Both the position numbers and the translations under genes were made by a program. Source: Zoogloea sp. (GTDB taxonomy: Bacteria; Pseudomonadota; Gammaproteobacteria; Burkholderiales; Rhodocyclaceae). From it: a stretch of DNA of 64,000 nt. The notes beneath the pieces were generated by a model that was not told the origin of the DNA, did not search any database, and worked only from the letters and a program-made list of their open reading frames with translations. Below, in pieces: positions 47,008 through 56,641 of the stretch (the stretch's first letter is position 1; every line of letters starts with the position of its first letter). The stretch lies in contig NZ_JAKLLN010000015.1 of assembly GCF_023150065.1 (NCBI RefSeq), forward strand, positions 62,001 to 126,000, read 5' to 3'.

Positions 47008-49767
47008 ATGAAACTCTCGCCACTCCACGCCCACTTCGTCGCCCACCTGCACAGGCGGCGCACGGCGCGGCTGTTCCTGCGCCACTTCAGCTTCGAGGCC
47101 TTCCGTCACGCCCCGGTGAGCAAGGGGGTACCGGTGGATCTGGCCCACACCCTGACCGCCGCCGCCGGCGAGGCGCCCGACGCCCTCCTGGCACGCCTGC
47201 ACAGCCATCCGGACGGCCTCGATGCCCGCCAGGCGGCACGCATCCGCCAACATAGTGGAGCCAACCTGGTCCAGCACGAGCAGCCGATGCCCGCGTGGCT
47301 GCACCTTTGGCACTGCTACATCGATCCCTTCAACCTGCTGCTGTCGGCGCTCGCCGCCATGTCCTGGTACTCCGGTGACGTCAAGGCGACAACGGTGATC
47401 GGCTGCATGGTGGTGCTGTCGACGCTGATCCGTTTCGTGCAGGAACGACGCTCCAGCCACGCTGCGGACGCCCTCAAGGCCATGGTTGGCAGCCGGGCCA
47501 CGGTGCTGCGCCGGGAAACCGCCGGCGAGGCCGACGACCCGGCCACCCGCCACGTGGTGGTAGACGGGCGCAACGTGCGCTGCGTGGAGGTGCCCCTGGC
47601 CGAGCTGGTGCCGGGCGACATCGTGGTGCTGTCGGCGGGCGACATGATCCCCGCCGACCTGCGCCTGCTCAAGGCCCGCGACCTGTACGTCGGCCAGGGG
47701 GCGATGACCGGCGAATCCCTGCCGGTGGAGAAGTTCGCTGCCCTGCGCGGGCCAGCCCCCGCCAGCCCCCTCGACCTGGACAGCATCGCCTTCATGGGCA
47801 CCAATGTGCTCAGCGGCTCGGCCACCGGGGTGGTGATCGCCACCGGCGCCCGCAGCTACTTCGGCACCCTCGCCGCCCGGGTGACGGCGGTCGACCGGGC
47901 TCCCACCGCTTTTCAGGCCGGCGTCAACAAGGTCAGCTGGCTGCTGATCCGCTTCATGGCGGTGATGACCCCTCTGGTCTTCCTGATCAACGGCTTCACC
48001 AAGGGCGACTGGGTGGACGCCTTCCTTTTCGCCATGTCGGTGGCCATCGGCCTGACCCCGGAGATGCTGCCGATGGTGGTCACCTCGACCCTGGCCAAGG
48101 GCGCGGTGCTGCTGTCGCGGCGCAAGGTGATCGTCAAGCGCCTGGACGCCATCCAGAACTTCGGCGCCATGGACGTGCTGTGCACCGACAAGACCGGCAC
48201 CCTGACCCAGGACCACATCGTGCTGCAGCGCCATGTGGACATCGACGGCCGGGACTCGCTGGACGTCCTCAAATATGCGTGGCTCAACAGCCACTACCAG
48301 ACCGGGCTGAAGAACCTCCTCGACGTGGCGGTACTGGCCCGCGGCGACGAGCTGCAGCCCCTGGACCTGCCCGCCAGCTTTCTCAAGGTGGATGAGATCC
48401 CCTTCGACTTCCAGCGCCGGCGCATGTCGGTGGTCGTCGCCGACCGCCGCGAAGGCCACCTGCTGATCTGCAAGGGCGCCATCGAGGAGATCCTCGCCGC
48501 CTGCACCAGCGTGCGCCGGGGCGAGGTGGTGGCCCCCCTGGACGGCGAAGCACTGGCACACATCCGCCAGCTCACCGACGCCATGAACGGCGACGGCCTG
48601 CGCGTGGTCGGCGTGGCCACCCGGGCCCTGCCGGCAAACCAGAGCAGCTACGGCGTTGCCGACGAGGCCGGCCTGACCCTCGCCGGCTACATCGCCTTCC
48701 TCGACCCGCCCAAGGACAGCGCCGCCCCGGCCCTGCTCGCCCTGCGCGACAAGGGCGTGACGGTGAAGGTGCTGACCGGTGACAACGGGCTGGTCACCGC
48801 CCGGGTATGCCACGAAGTGGGGCTGGCCGTTGCCGGCCTGCTGCAGGGCGCCGAGGTGAGCGCCATGGACGACGCGGCCCTGGGAAAGGCCGTGGAAACC
48901 ACCACCGTCTTCGCCAAGCTCTCCCCCCTCGACAAGGAAAGGGTGGTGCGGGCCCTGCGCGGCAACGGGCACGTGGTCGGCTTCATGGGCGACGGCATCA
49001 ACGACGCCCCGGCCCTGCACGCCGCCGACATCGGCATTTCGGTGGATACCGCGGTGGACATCGCCAAGGAGGCGGCCGACATCATCCTGCTGGAAAAGAG
49101 CCTGCTGGTGCTCGCCGACGGCGTGCGTGAGGGCCGCAAGACCTTTGCCAACATGCTCAAGTACATCCGCATGACCGCCAGCTCCAACTTCGGCAACGTC
49201 TTCTCCGTGCTGGTGGCCAGCGTCTTCCTGCCCTTCCTGCCCATGCTGCCGATGCACCTGCTGCTGCAGAACCTGCTCTACGACATCTCCCAGACCGGCA
49301 TTCCCTTCGACAACGTGGACGAGGAGTTCCTGAATCGACCCCAGCACTGGAACGCCGACGGACTGGGGCGCTTCATGATGTGCTTCGGGCCGGTGAGCTC
49401 GATCTTCGACCTGGCCACCTTCGCGCTGATGTGGTTCGTCTTCCACGCCACCACCCCCGCCGCCCAGACCCTGTTCCAGTCCGGCTGGTTCATCGAGGGG
49501 CTGCTGTCCCAGACGCTGGTGGTGCACCTTATCCGCACCCGCAAGCTGCCCTTCGTGGACAGCCGTGCCTCCCTGCCCCTCACCGCCATGACCGCGGCTG
49601 TCGTGCTCACCGGAGTCACCATCGTGATGGGCCCGTTGGCCGCCTATTTCAAGCTGCAGGCCCTGCCACTCGCTTACTTTGGCTGGCTGGCTGCCATCCT
49701 GCTGGCCTACATGGGGCTCACCCAGGGCATGAAAAACTGGTACGGGCGGCGCTTCGGCTGGCAGTGA
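47008..49767 (+). CDS. mgtA: Magnesium-translocating P-type ATPase (MgtA type)
   Basis: A 919-aa P-type IIIB ATPase that imports Mg2+ across the inner membrane. Signature motifs in order: TGESLPVEK (actuator), TPEMLPMVVTSTLAKGAV (membrane helix 4), phospho-Asp in CTDKTGTLTQDHI, GDNGLVTARVCHE, and MGDGINDAPALHAADIG. About ten hydrophobic segments are present. Length matches MgtA/MgtB (about 900). The ATG at 47008 is preferred over an in-frame start at 46984. The 84-bp leader from the AraC gene is too short for the Mg2+-sensing leader known from Salmonella, and none was seen. Confidence 0.95.
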   Translation: MKLSPLHAHFVAHLHRRRTARLFLRHFSFEAFRHAPVSKGVPVDLAHTLTAAAGEAPDALLARLHSHPDGLDARQAARIRQHSGANLVQHEQPMPAWLHLWHCYIDPFNLLLSALAAMSWYSGDVKATTVIGCMVVLSTLIRFVQERRSSHAADALKAMVGSRATVLRRETAGEADDPATRHVVVDGRNVRCVEVPLAELVPGDIVVLSAGDMIPADLRLLKARDLYVGQGAMTGESLPVEKFAALRGPAPASPLDLDSIAFMGTNVLSGSATGVVIATGARSYFGTLAARVTAVDRAPTAFQAGVNKVSWLLIRFMAVMTPLVFLINGFTKGDWVDAFLFAMSVAIGLTPEMLPMVVTSTLAKGAVLLSRRKVIVKRLDAIQNFGAMDVLCTDKTGTLTQDHIVLQRHVDIDGRDSLDVLKYAWLNSHYQTGLKNLLDVAVLARGDELQPLDLPASFLKVDEIPFDFQRRRMSVVVADRREGHLLICKGAIEEILAACTSVRRGEVVAPLDGEALAHIRQLTDAMNGDGLRVVGVATRALPANQSSYGVADEAGLTLAGYIAFLDPPKDSAAPALLALRDKGVTVKVLTGDNGLVTARVCHEVGLAVAGLLQGAEVSAMDDAALGKAVETTTVFAKLSPLDKERVVRALRGNGHVVGFMGDGINDAPALHAADIGISVDTAVDIAKEAADIILLEKSLLVLADGVREGRKTFANMLKYIRMTASSNFGNVFSVLVASVFLPFLPMLPMHLLLQNLLYDISQTGIPFDNVDEEFLNRPQHWNADGLGRFMMCFGPVSSIFDLATFALMWFVFHATTPAAQTLFQSGWFIEGLLSQTLVVHLIRTRKLPFVDSRASLPLTAMTAAVVLTGVTIVMGPLAAYFKLQALPLAYFGWLAAILLAYMGLTQGMKNWYGRRFGWQ

Positions 49768-49791
49768 GGCCGGCCCACACCGCTCCGCACC

Positions 49792-50457
49792 TCAGTCACC
49801 GCGCCAGGTGGGCAGGCGCCAGTCCAGGATAAGGGCCAGGCCGCGCAGGCTGAAGGTGATCCCCGCCCCCAACACCAGCCCGACCCAGTCCGGCCAGCCG
49901 AGGCTGCTGGCGAGCACCACGCACCAGCCACCGATGAAGGCGCACACCGCATAGGGGCGGTGATCACTGAAGGCGCTGGGGATCTCGTTGCAGACGATGT
50001 CCCGCAGCACGCCACCGAAGACGGCGGTGATCATGCCCATCAGTACCGCCACGATGGGCGGCATGGCCGCCGCCAGGGCGATCTGGGTGCCACCGGCGGT
50101 GAACAGCCCGAGGCCGATGGCGTCGGGCCACTGGATGGCCCGCTCGGTGGGCTCGAAGTGGCGCCCACGCATGAAGTACATGGACAGCAGGCTCAAGCCG
50201 AGCAAGACCCACAGCCACGACGAATGGGACACCCAGAAGAAGGGCCGCCGGTCGAGGAGGATGTCGCGCAGGGTGCCGCCGCCAAAGGCCGCCAGGCCAA
50301 CCACCACGCACACGCCGACGATGTCGAGACGCTTGCGCGCCGACTCGAGCAGGCCGGACAGGGCGAAGGCCAGGATGGCCGCGGCTTCGATCAGCAGCTG
50401 CGCGGTGGACAGGGATAGCGTGGGGAGGGTGGAGACTTCCGGCATGGCAATGGGCAC
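49792..50457 (-). CDS. TRIC-family cation channel protein (UPF0126)
   Basis: A 221-aa inner-membrane protein with about seven helices in two repeats, each carrying the glycine-rich GG-x-LRD motif (AAFGGGTLRDILLD and AVFGGVLRDIVCNE) that marks prokaryotic TRIC (YadS/YicG) proteins. These form trimeric cation channels. It converges on mgtA across 24 bp; a shared role in cation balance is possible but unproved. Confidence 0.9.
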   Translation of the reverse strand: MPIAMPEVSTLPTLSLSTAQLLIEAAAILAFALSGLLESARKRLDIVGVCVVVGLAAFGGGTLRDILLDRRPFFWVSHSSWLWVLLGLSLLSMYFMRGRHFEPTERAIQWPDAIGLGLFTAGGTQIALAAAMPPIVAVLMGMITAVFGGVLRDIVCNEIPSAFSDHRPYAVCAFIGGWCVVLASSLGWPDWVGLVLGAGITFSLRGLALILDWRLPTWRGD

Positions 50458-50474
50458 AGGTAACGAGGCCGCGA

Positions 50475-51596
50475 TTATCCCTCACCGCCCCCGATGTAAC
50501 GCCGCGCATAGCGCTGCCCCAGGCTGGTCAGGATCTCGTAGCCGATGGTGCCGGCGCGGGCGGCAATGGCGTCCACGCCGTTGAGCGGGTCGGCCAGATC
50601 GAGCAGGTCGCCTTCGCCAATCCGCCCCTCCGGCAGATCGGTGATATCCACGATGAGGGTATCCATGGAGATGTTGCCGACCAGGGGCAGGCTGATGCCA
50701 TCGCAGCGGGCGACGCCCGCATTGCTCAGACTGCGCAGGTAGCCGTCGGCATAACCGACCGCCACGGTGGCGATGCGAGACGGGCGTGCCGCCGTCCAGG
50801 TGTGGGAGTAGCCGACCGCCGTTCCGGCGGCGATGCGGCGGGTCTGCAGCACCTTGCCCTGCAGGCGGATGACCGGCCGCAAGGGGTTGGGCTGCCCGGC
50901 CACGGGGGCCACCCCGTAGAGGGCGGCACCGGGGCGGACCAGGTCGAAGTGATAGGCGTCGCCCAGGAAGATCCCCGACGAATTGGCCAGGCTGCCACGC
51001 ACCCCCGGCAGACGCGCCCGGGCAGCCTGAAAGCGCTCGAGCTGCAGCCCATTGACCGCGCAGTCCTGCGCCTCGGCACTCACCAGATGGCTCATCAGGA
51101 ACTTCAGGGCGATACCCTGCAGGCCGTCCGGGCTGGCCGTCAGGTGTTCGAACTCGTCGAACGCCAGGCCCAGACGGGCCATTCCGGTATCCACCTGCAG
51201 GATGGCCGGCAACATGGCATCCAGATCCCGGGCGAGACCCTGCCAGGCCTGCACCTGGGGCAGGCTGTTGAGGACCGGGACGAGCCGGTGGCGCACGCAC
51301 TCGCGCTCATCACCGGGGTGGGGGCCGTGCAGGACATGGATGGCGGCATCGGCGGGCAGAACGGGACGCAGGGCGATGCCCTCGTTCACGTGGGCGACGA
51401 AGAAGTCGCGACAGCCGGCACGATACAGGGCCGGGGCCACACGGTCGGCGCCCAGGCCATAGGCGTCGGCCTTCACCACGGCGGCACAGTCTGCGCCCGC
51501 AGCCAGCCGGGCACGGAGGCTGCGCCAGTTGTCGCACAGGGCGTCGAGATCGATGCTGAGCAGGGCGCCCGCCTTGATGGGGGGGATATCGGTCAT
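50475..51596 (-). CDS. dadX: Alanine racemase (catabolic, DadX position)
   Basis: A 373-aa PLP enzyme interconverting L- and D-alanine. The PLP Lys is in AAVVKADAYGLGADRV; the second catalytic base (Tyr) is in AVGYSHTWTA; the C-terminal barrel has GNISMDTLIVDITDLP. It is the fourth gene of the dadA-ridA-permease unit, 76 bp after the permease. That supports a catabolic role: converting L-alanine to the D form that DadA oxidises. Confidence 0.94.
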   Translation of the reverse strand: MTDIPPIKAGALLSIDLDALCDNWRSLRARLAAGADCAAVVKADAYGLGADRVAPALYRAGCRDFFVAHVNEGIALRPVLPADAAIHVLHGPHPGDERECVRHRLVPVLNSLPQVQAWQGLARDLDAMLPAILQVDTGMARLGLAFDEFEHLTASPDGLQGIALKFLMSHLVSAEAQDCAVNGLQLERFQAARARLPGVRGSLANSSGIFLGDAYHFDLVRPGAALYGVAPVAGQPNPLRPVIRLQGKVLQTRRIAAGTAVGYSHTWTAARPSRIATVAVGYADGYLRSLSNAGVARCDGISLPLVGNISMDTLIVDITDLPEGRIGEGDLLDLADPLNGVDAIAARAGTIGYEILTSLGQRYARRYIGGGEG

Positions 51597-51672
51597 GCCA
51601 GGGTCCTTGAGGAGAGGCGTTGTTGGAGGGCCGGCCCGTGGTGCAGGCCGGCGGGCCTTGAGCTTGAGGGGG

Positions 51673-53085
51673 TTACGCAGCGCGACGCCGCACGCCGTGC
51701 TGGGCGGGCGTGCTCAGGCGGTAGCCGATTCCGAGCAGGGCGAACCACACCGGGGCCACATAAAGGGCGATCCGCGTACTGGGGTCGAGGGCCAGGAGCG
51801 CGCCGACGGCAACCATGAAGGCGACCACGACCCAGTTCATGTAGGGGGCACCCGGCATGCGGAAGCTCACCGCCCTGGCCTGCCCGGCAGCCACGGCCTT
51901 GCGGTAGCCGAGGTGGGCGATGACGATGATCGACCAGGTCCACAAGGCGCCGATGAGGGAAATGCTGGTGACCCAGATGAAGACCTCCTCGGGCACGACG
52001 TAGTTGAGCACCACGCCGATGCTCATCAGGGCCGCCGAGAAGGTGATGGCATTGGCCGGCAGGTGGTGCCGGTTGACCTTGCCGAAGGCCTGGGGGGCCT
52101 GGCGGAACTGGGCCAGGGTGTAGAGCATGCGGCCGGTGCTGAAGATGCCGCTGTTGCAGGACGAGGCCGCCGCGGTGATCACCACGAAGTTGATCAGCCC
52201 CGCCGCGCCGGGGATGCCGATGCGCTCGAAGACGAACACGAAGGGGCTGACGCCGGGCTTGAGCTCGCTCCACGGCACGAGGGCCATCATCACCACGAGG
52301 GCGCCCAGATAGAAGGCCAGGATGCGCCAGATGATGCTGTTGGTGGCGCTCGGCAGGACCTTCTCCGGGTTCTGCGCCTCGCCGGCGGTGACGCCGATCA
52401 GTTCGACCCCCTGGTAGGCGAACATGACGATCTGCAGTGTCATCACCACACCCAGGATGCCAAAGGGCATGAAGCCCTGGTGGCGCCACAGGTTGGAGAA
52501 GCTGGCGGTGGCCCCGAGTGGCGTCAGGTCGAAGAAGATGATGGCCAGGCCGATCAGGATCATTGCCACGATGGTGACGACCTTGATCAGCGCGAACCAG
52601 AACTCCAGCTCGCCGAACAGCGCCACCGAGATGCGGTTCACCGAGTACAGCACGGCGAGTGTCACCAGCGCCGGTATCCACTGGGGTATGTCGGGAAACC
52701 AGTAGTGGACATACACGGCCACCGCCGTGATCTCGGCCATACCGATGGTCACCCAGGTGAACCAGTAGGACCAGCCGGTGGCGAAGCCGGCGAAGGGGCC
52801 GATGAATTCCTCCGCGTAGGTGGCGAAGGAGCCTGCCACCGGGCGGTAGAGCAGGAGCTCACCGAGCGCGCGCATGATGAAGAAAATGATCAGGCCACCC
52901 AGGGCGTAGCTCAGCAGCAGCCCCGGCCCGGCGACGGCGATGGCCCGTCCCGCGCCCAGGAACAGGCCAACGCCGATTGCACCTCCCAGGGCAATCATCT
53001 GGATGTGCCTGTCCTTCAGGCCACGGTGGAGATCCCTTGCCTCGTGACGGCCTTCTTCGGCAAGCAGTGTGTTGACATCGGTCAT
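51673..53085 (-). CDS. Amino acid permease, CycA-like (APC family)
   Basis: A 470-aa amino acid/polyamine/organocation permease with about 12 helices. The AAT-family opening HIQMIALGGAIGVGLFLGAG and the conserved FAYQGVELIGVTAGEAQNPE and AAASSCNSGIFSTGRMLYTL are present. CycA-type members import D-alanine, D-serine and glycine. Its place between ridA and alanine racemase behind dadA points to alanine or D-amino acid uptake. Confidence 0.9.
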   Translation of the reverse strand: MTDVNTLLAEEGRHEARDLHRGLKDRHIQMIALGGAIGVGLFLGAGRAIAVAGPGLLLSYALGGLIIFFIMRALGELLLYRPVAGSFATYAEEFIGPFAGFATGWSYWFTWVTIGMAEITAVAVYVHYWFPDIPQWIPALVTLAVLYSVNRISVALFGELEFWFALIKVVTIVAMILIGLAIIFFDLTPLGATASFSNLWRHQGFMPFGILGVVMTLQIVMFAYQGVELIGVTAGEAQNPEKVLPSATNSIIWRILAFYLGALVVMMALVPWSELKPGVSPFVFVFERIGIPGAAGLINFVVITAAASSCNSGIFSTGRMLYTLAQFRQAPQAFGKVNRHHLPANAITFSAALMSIGVVLNYVVPEEVFIWVTSISLIGALWTWSIIVIAHLGYRKAVAAGQARAVSFRMPGAPYMNWVVVAFMVAVGALLALDPSTRIALYVAPVWFALLGIGYRLSTPAQHGVRRRAA

Positions 53086-53143
53086 GACAGATTCCTTTCA
53101 GTCCGGCCCAGCCGGGTCAGAGGGTGAGGTCGAGTGCCCTCAC

Positions 53144-53518
53144 TCAACCCAGGCGGGCAATGACTTCGATCTCGACCTGGACGTCACGGGGCAGGCGCGC
53201 CACTTCAACCGTCGAGCGGGCCGGCTTGTGGTCGCCGAAGCGCCGCTCATACACGGCGTTGAGGCGTGCGAAGTCATTCAGGTCCTTGACGAAGACCGTG
53301 CATTTGACGACCTGGCCGAGGGAGGCACCAGCGGCGGCCAGCACGGCGCTCAGGTTGTCGAACACCTGTTCGGTCTGGGCTTCGATATCCCCTGCGAGCA
53401 GTTCGCCGCTGGCGGTGAGGGGGATCTGCCCGGACGTGAACAGCCAGCCGTCGACGGCGATGGCCTGGGCGTAAGGCCCGATGGCGGGGGGGGCGTCGGA
53501 CGTGGTGATGACTTGCAT
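53144..53518 (-). CDS. RidA family reactive-intermediate deaminase
   Basis: A 124-aa YjgF/YER057c/UK114 protein that hydrolyses enamine/imine intermediates made by PLP and flavin enzymes. [20 protein letters not shown] and the catalytic Arg in [13 protein letters not shown], with Glu in VQVEIEVIA, are all present. It lies between dadA and the permease, matching the known dadRAX-type clusters in which a RidA protein clears the iminopyruvate released by DadA. Confidence 0.92.
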   Translation of the reverse strand: MQVITTSDAPPAIGPYAQAIAVDGWLFTSGQIPLTASGELLAGDIEAQTEQVFDNLSAVLAAAGASLGQVVKCTVFVKDLNDFARLNAVYERRFGDHKPARSTVEVARLPRDVQVEIEVIARLG

Positions 53519-53592
53519 GGGTGTGTCTCCTTCGTTATGGATTGGTGTGGGGTGCTGCGAGATTGAGGGAAAAGGGGAGATCTCCGATGGCC

Positions 53593-54846
53593 TCAGGCGT
53601 AGCGGGCGACGCTGAGGTCGTCCACCGGAATCTCGGGCCGGCGGCCACTGAGCATGTCCGCCACCACGCGGCCGGTGCCGGCGGCCATGGTCCAGCCCAG
53701 GGTGCCGTGTCCGGTGCTGAGGGTCAGGTTGTCGTAGCGGGTCTTGCCGATGATGGGCGTGCCGTCCGGCGTCATGGGGCGCAGGCCGGTCCAGAATTCG
53801 GCCCGGGAAATGTCACCACCGCGGGGGAAGAGGTCGGACACCACGAACTCCAGGGTCTTGCGTCGTCCGGATTCGAGGCTCAGATCGAAGCCGGATAGCT
53901 GAGCCGTGCCGCCTACCCGGATACGGTCGCCGAGACGGGTGACGGCCACCTTGTGCGCCTCGTCCATGATGGTGGACTCCGGCGCCATGGCCGCATCGGT
54001 GATGGGCACGGTGATCGAAAAGCCTTTCACCGGATATACGGGGATGTCGATGCCCAGCGGCTTCAGCAGCGCGGTGGAGTAGCTGCCGAGGGCCAGCACG
54101 TACTGGTCGGCGCTCAGGGTGCCGGCGTCGCTGCGGATGCCGGTGATGCGCGTTCCGTCATGGTCGATGCCGGTGATGCTGACCCCGAAGCGGAAGCGCA
54201 CGCCCAGGGCTTCGGCCATGGCGGCCAGCCTGCGGGTGAACAGGTGGCAATCGCCGGTCTCGTCCCCGGGCAGGCGCAGGGCCCCGACAAACTTGTGCTT
54301 GACCAGGGCCAGGGCCGGCTCGTAGGCCAGATAGCCGTCCCGGTCGAGTACCTGGAAGGGCACGCCGGACTGCCGCAGGATCTCCACATCCTTGCCGATG
54401 CCATCGAGCTGCTTCTGGGTGCGGAAGAGCTGCAAGGTGCCCTGGGTGCGCTCGTCGTAGGCTATGCCAGTGTCGGCGCGCAGCTGCTTGAGGCAGTCGC
54501 GGCTGTATTCGGCGACGCGCACCATGCGGCTCTTGTTGACCTGGTAGGCGGACTCCGTGCAGTTGCGCAGCATGGCCATGCCCCAGCGCCACATGGAGGG
54601 GTCGAGCATGGGCTTGATGACCAGCGGGCTGTGGTGCATCAGCATCCACTTGATGGCCTTGAGCGGCACGCCGGGGCCGGCCCAGGGGGCGGAATAGCCG
54701 GGCGAGACTTCACCCGCATTGGCAAAGCTGGTTTCCAGCGCCGGGCCGGCCTGGCGGTCCACCACCGTGACCTGGTGTCCGGCCTTGGCCAGGTAGTAGG
54801 CGATGCTGGTACCGATGACGCCACTGCCGAGGACGAGGACATGCAT
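53593..54846 (-). CDS. dadA: D-amino acid dehydrogenase small subunit
   Basis: A 417-aa FAD enzyme that deaminates D-alanine and other D-amino acids to oxo acids and passes electrons to the respiratory chain. The N-terminal FAD motif [20 protein letters not shown] and the C-terminal [20 protein letters not shown] / [20 protein letters not shown] are typical. The ATG at 54846 has AAGGAG about 7 nt upstream. It is first in the operon, behind a sigma-54-like promoter and opposite a TyrR-like activator. Confidence 0.95.
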   Translation of the reverse strand: MHVLVLGSGVIGTSIAYYLAKAGHQVTVVDRQAGPALETSFANAGEVSPGYSAPWAGPGVPLKAIKWMLMHHSPLVIKPMLDPSMWRWGMAMLRNCTESAYQVNKSRMVRVAEYSRDCLKQLRADTGIAYDERTQGTLQLFRTQKQLDGIGKDVEILRQSGVPFQVLDRDGYLAYEPALALVKHKFVGALRLPGDETGDCHLFTRRLAAMAEALGVRFRFGVSITGIDHDGTRITGIRSDAGTLSADQYVLALGSYSTALLKPLGIDIPVYPVKGFSITVPITDAAMAPESTIMDEAHKVAVTRLGDRIRVGGTAQLSGFDLSLESGRRKTLEFVVSDLFPRGGDISRAEFWTGLRPMTPDGTPIIGKTRYDNLTLSTGHGTLGWTMAAGTGRVVADMLSGRRPEIPVDDLSVARYA

Positions 54847-54893
54847 GGGATTCTCCTTGGGAAACGGATTGGTCATTTGAATGAATGACACTT

Positions 54894-54909
54894 AGCGATT
54901 CCCGTGCCA
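54894..54909 (-). promoter_or_regulatory. Sigma-54-like promoter of the dad operon
   Basis: On the minus strand TGGCACGGGAATCGCT has a consensus -24 element and correct 10-nt GG-GC spacing; the -12 is TCGC instead of TTGC. The start would lie about 35 nt before the dadA ATG. Confidence 0.65.
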
Positions 54910-54972
54910 ACAAGAAAATCACATACAAAACAACAACTTGAAAAACCGAAGTGCTCAATCGGCGGGCACTCC

Positions 54973-54988
54973 GTAACGATATCGTTAC
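54973..54988. promoter_or_regulatory. Perfect 16-bp palindrome, operator 1 of the dad/TyrR-like region
   Basis: GTAACGATATCGTTAC lies 64-79 bp upstream of the -24 element of the dadA promoter, the usual place for an enhancer-binding activator. Confidence 0.7.
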
Positions 54989-55053
54989 AAAACCACCCGA
55001 AAACGTCCACTTTTTGAAAAATTCTCCTTATTTCTCAATTAACTGGACAACAC

Positions 55054-55069
55054 GTATCATTATCGTTAC
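55054..55069. promoter_or_regulatory. Operator 2 of the dad/TyrR-like region
   Basis: GTATCATTATCGTTAC matches operator 1 at 13 of 16 positions, 81 bp away, and ends 27 bp before the regulator ATG. It is positioned for autoregulation as well as dad control. Confidence 0.55.
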
Positions 55070-55096
55070 ATCGTATTGAATTCACTACACACCGCC

Positions 55097-56623
55097 ATGC
55101 GCATCGACGTGTTCTTCTCCGACCGGGTCGGGATCGCCCAGGAGGTGCTGGCCGAGCTGGCCCGGCGCCGGCTCAACGTAACGGCGGTCGAGGTGGATCC
55201 GCCCCACATCTTCATCGAGGCACCGGCGGTCGATCAGGCCAGCCTCGACGAGTTGCGCGAGCAGTTGATGGAGGTCGCCGGGGTGCGCACGGTGGAGCCG
55301 GTGGGCATGCTGCCCGGGGCCCAGCGGCGCCTGTACCTCGACGCCCTGCTCGCCTCGCAGCCCGACCCGGTGTTTGCCGTCGATGAGTCGGGCTGCGTGG
55401 TGGTGGCCAACGGTGCGGCCGTTGCCGCCTGCGGTATGGACGAAGGGCACCTGATCGGCACCTCCATGCAGGCCCTGATCGGCAACCCGGCGCTGCTGCG
55501 GGAACTGGAGGACGGGGGCTATCACCTGCCGGTATGCGAGGTGGCCATCAATGGCGAGCCCTACCTGCTGGAGACCATGCCCCTGCATGAAGCCGGCGGC
55601 CGGGTCGCCGGTGCGGTGATGACCCTGCACGCCCCCAGCCGCATCGGAGAGCGCATGAGCGCCCTGCAGAACTATGACGCCGGCGGCTTCGACGCCATCC
55701 TCGGCACCTCACCGGCAATCGAACAGCTCAAGCAACGCGCGGCCCGCATGGCCATGGTGGATGCGCCGCTGCTGATCACCGGCGAGACCGGCACCGGCAA
55801 GGAGCTGCTGGCCCACGCCTGTCATGCGGGCAGCAGCCGGCGCAGCCAGCCCTTCTTCGCCCTCAACTGCGCCGCCCTGCCCGAGAACCTGGCCGAAAGC
55901 GAGCTCTTCGGCTACGCCGCCGGCGCCTTCACCGGCGCCCTGCGCGGGGGCAAGCCGGGGCTGCTCGAGCTGGCCGATGGCGGCACGGTGTTTCTTGACG
56001 AGATCGGGGAGATGTCACCCTACCTGCAGGCCAAGCTGCTGCGCTTTCTCAATGACGGCAGCTTCCGGCGGGTCGGTGGCGACCGGGAGGTACGCATGAA
56101 CGTGCGCATCATCAGCGCCACCCACCGGGCACTCGAAGACATGGTCAGCAGCGGGCACTTCCGCCAGGATCTGCTCTTCCGCCTCAATGTGCTCAACCTG
56201 CAGGTTCCGCCCCTGCGCGAGCGCCCGGGCGACATCCTGCCCCTGGCCCAGTCCTTCCTCAGCCGGGCCTGCGCCCAGGCCTCCCGCCCACCCATGCGCC
56301 TGTCCCAGGCGGCCTGCGCGGCCATGCTGAGCAATCCGTGGGTGGGCAATGTGCGGCAGTTGCAGAACGTCATCTTCCGGGCGGTGACGATGACCGAGCG
56401 CAACATCATCCAGGTGGAAGACCTGGAGCTCGCCCAGGTCGCCACTCCGGCAGCGGGCGATGACAGCGAGGTGGGCTCCCTGGACGAGGCCATTGCCGAG
56501 TTCGAGAAGAACCTGCTGCAACGCCTGTACCGGGAGCACCCGTCGAGCCGCCGGCTGGCCCGGCGGCTCGGCACCTCCCACACCGCCATCGCCAACCGGC
56601 TGCGGCGCTACGGCATCGCCTAG
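55097..56623 (+). CDS. TyrR/PhhR-like sigma-54-dependent activator
   Basis: A 508-aa activator with the TyrR domain order: N-terminal ACT-like domain (about 1-75, [20 protein letters not shown]), PAS domain (about 80-190, [20 protein letters not shown]), AAA+ domain with Walker A GETGTGKE, an intact GAFTGA loop and Walker [11 protein letters not shown], and a C-terminal TyrR-type HTH ending in [20 protein letters not shown]. The intact GAFTGA means it can act on sigma-54, unlike enteric TyrR. The ATG at 55097 begins the ACT domain. It is divergent from dadA with two palindromes between, so it very probably controls D-alanine catabolism. Confidence 0.92.
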   Translation: MRIDVFFSDRVGIAQEVLAELARRRLNVTAVEVDPPHIFIEAPAVDQASLDELREQLMEVAGVRTVEPVGMLPGAQRRLYLDALLASQPDPVFAVDESGCVVVANGAAVAACGMDEGHLIGTSMQALIGNPALLRELEDGGYHLPVCEVAINGEPYLLETMPLHEAGGRVAGAVMTLHAPSRIGERMSALQNYDAGGFDAILGTSPAIEQLKQRAARMAMVDAPLLITGETGTGKELLAHACHAGSSRRSQPFFALNCAALPENLAESELFGYAAGAFTGALRGGKPGLLELADGGTVFLDEIGEMSPYLQAKLLRFLNDGSFRRVGGDREVRMNVRIISATHRALEDMVSSGHFRQDLLFRLNVLNLQVPPLRERPGDILPLAQSFLSRACAQASRPPMRLSQAACAAMLSNPWVGNVRQLQNVIFRAVTMTERNIIQVEDLELAQVATPAAGDDSEVGSLDEAIAEFEKNLLQRLYREHPSSRRLARRLGTSHTAIANRLRRYGIA

Positions 56624-56641
56624 CAAGCCCTGCGGTGGCGC

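Noticed and set aside
46774-49527. A minus-strand open frame of 917 codons opposite mgtA
   Set aside because: mgtA carries all P-type ATPase motifs; the antisense translation is His/Gln/Gly-rich shadow sequence.
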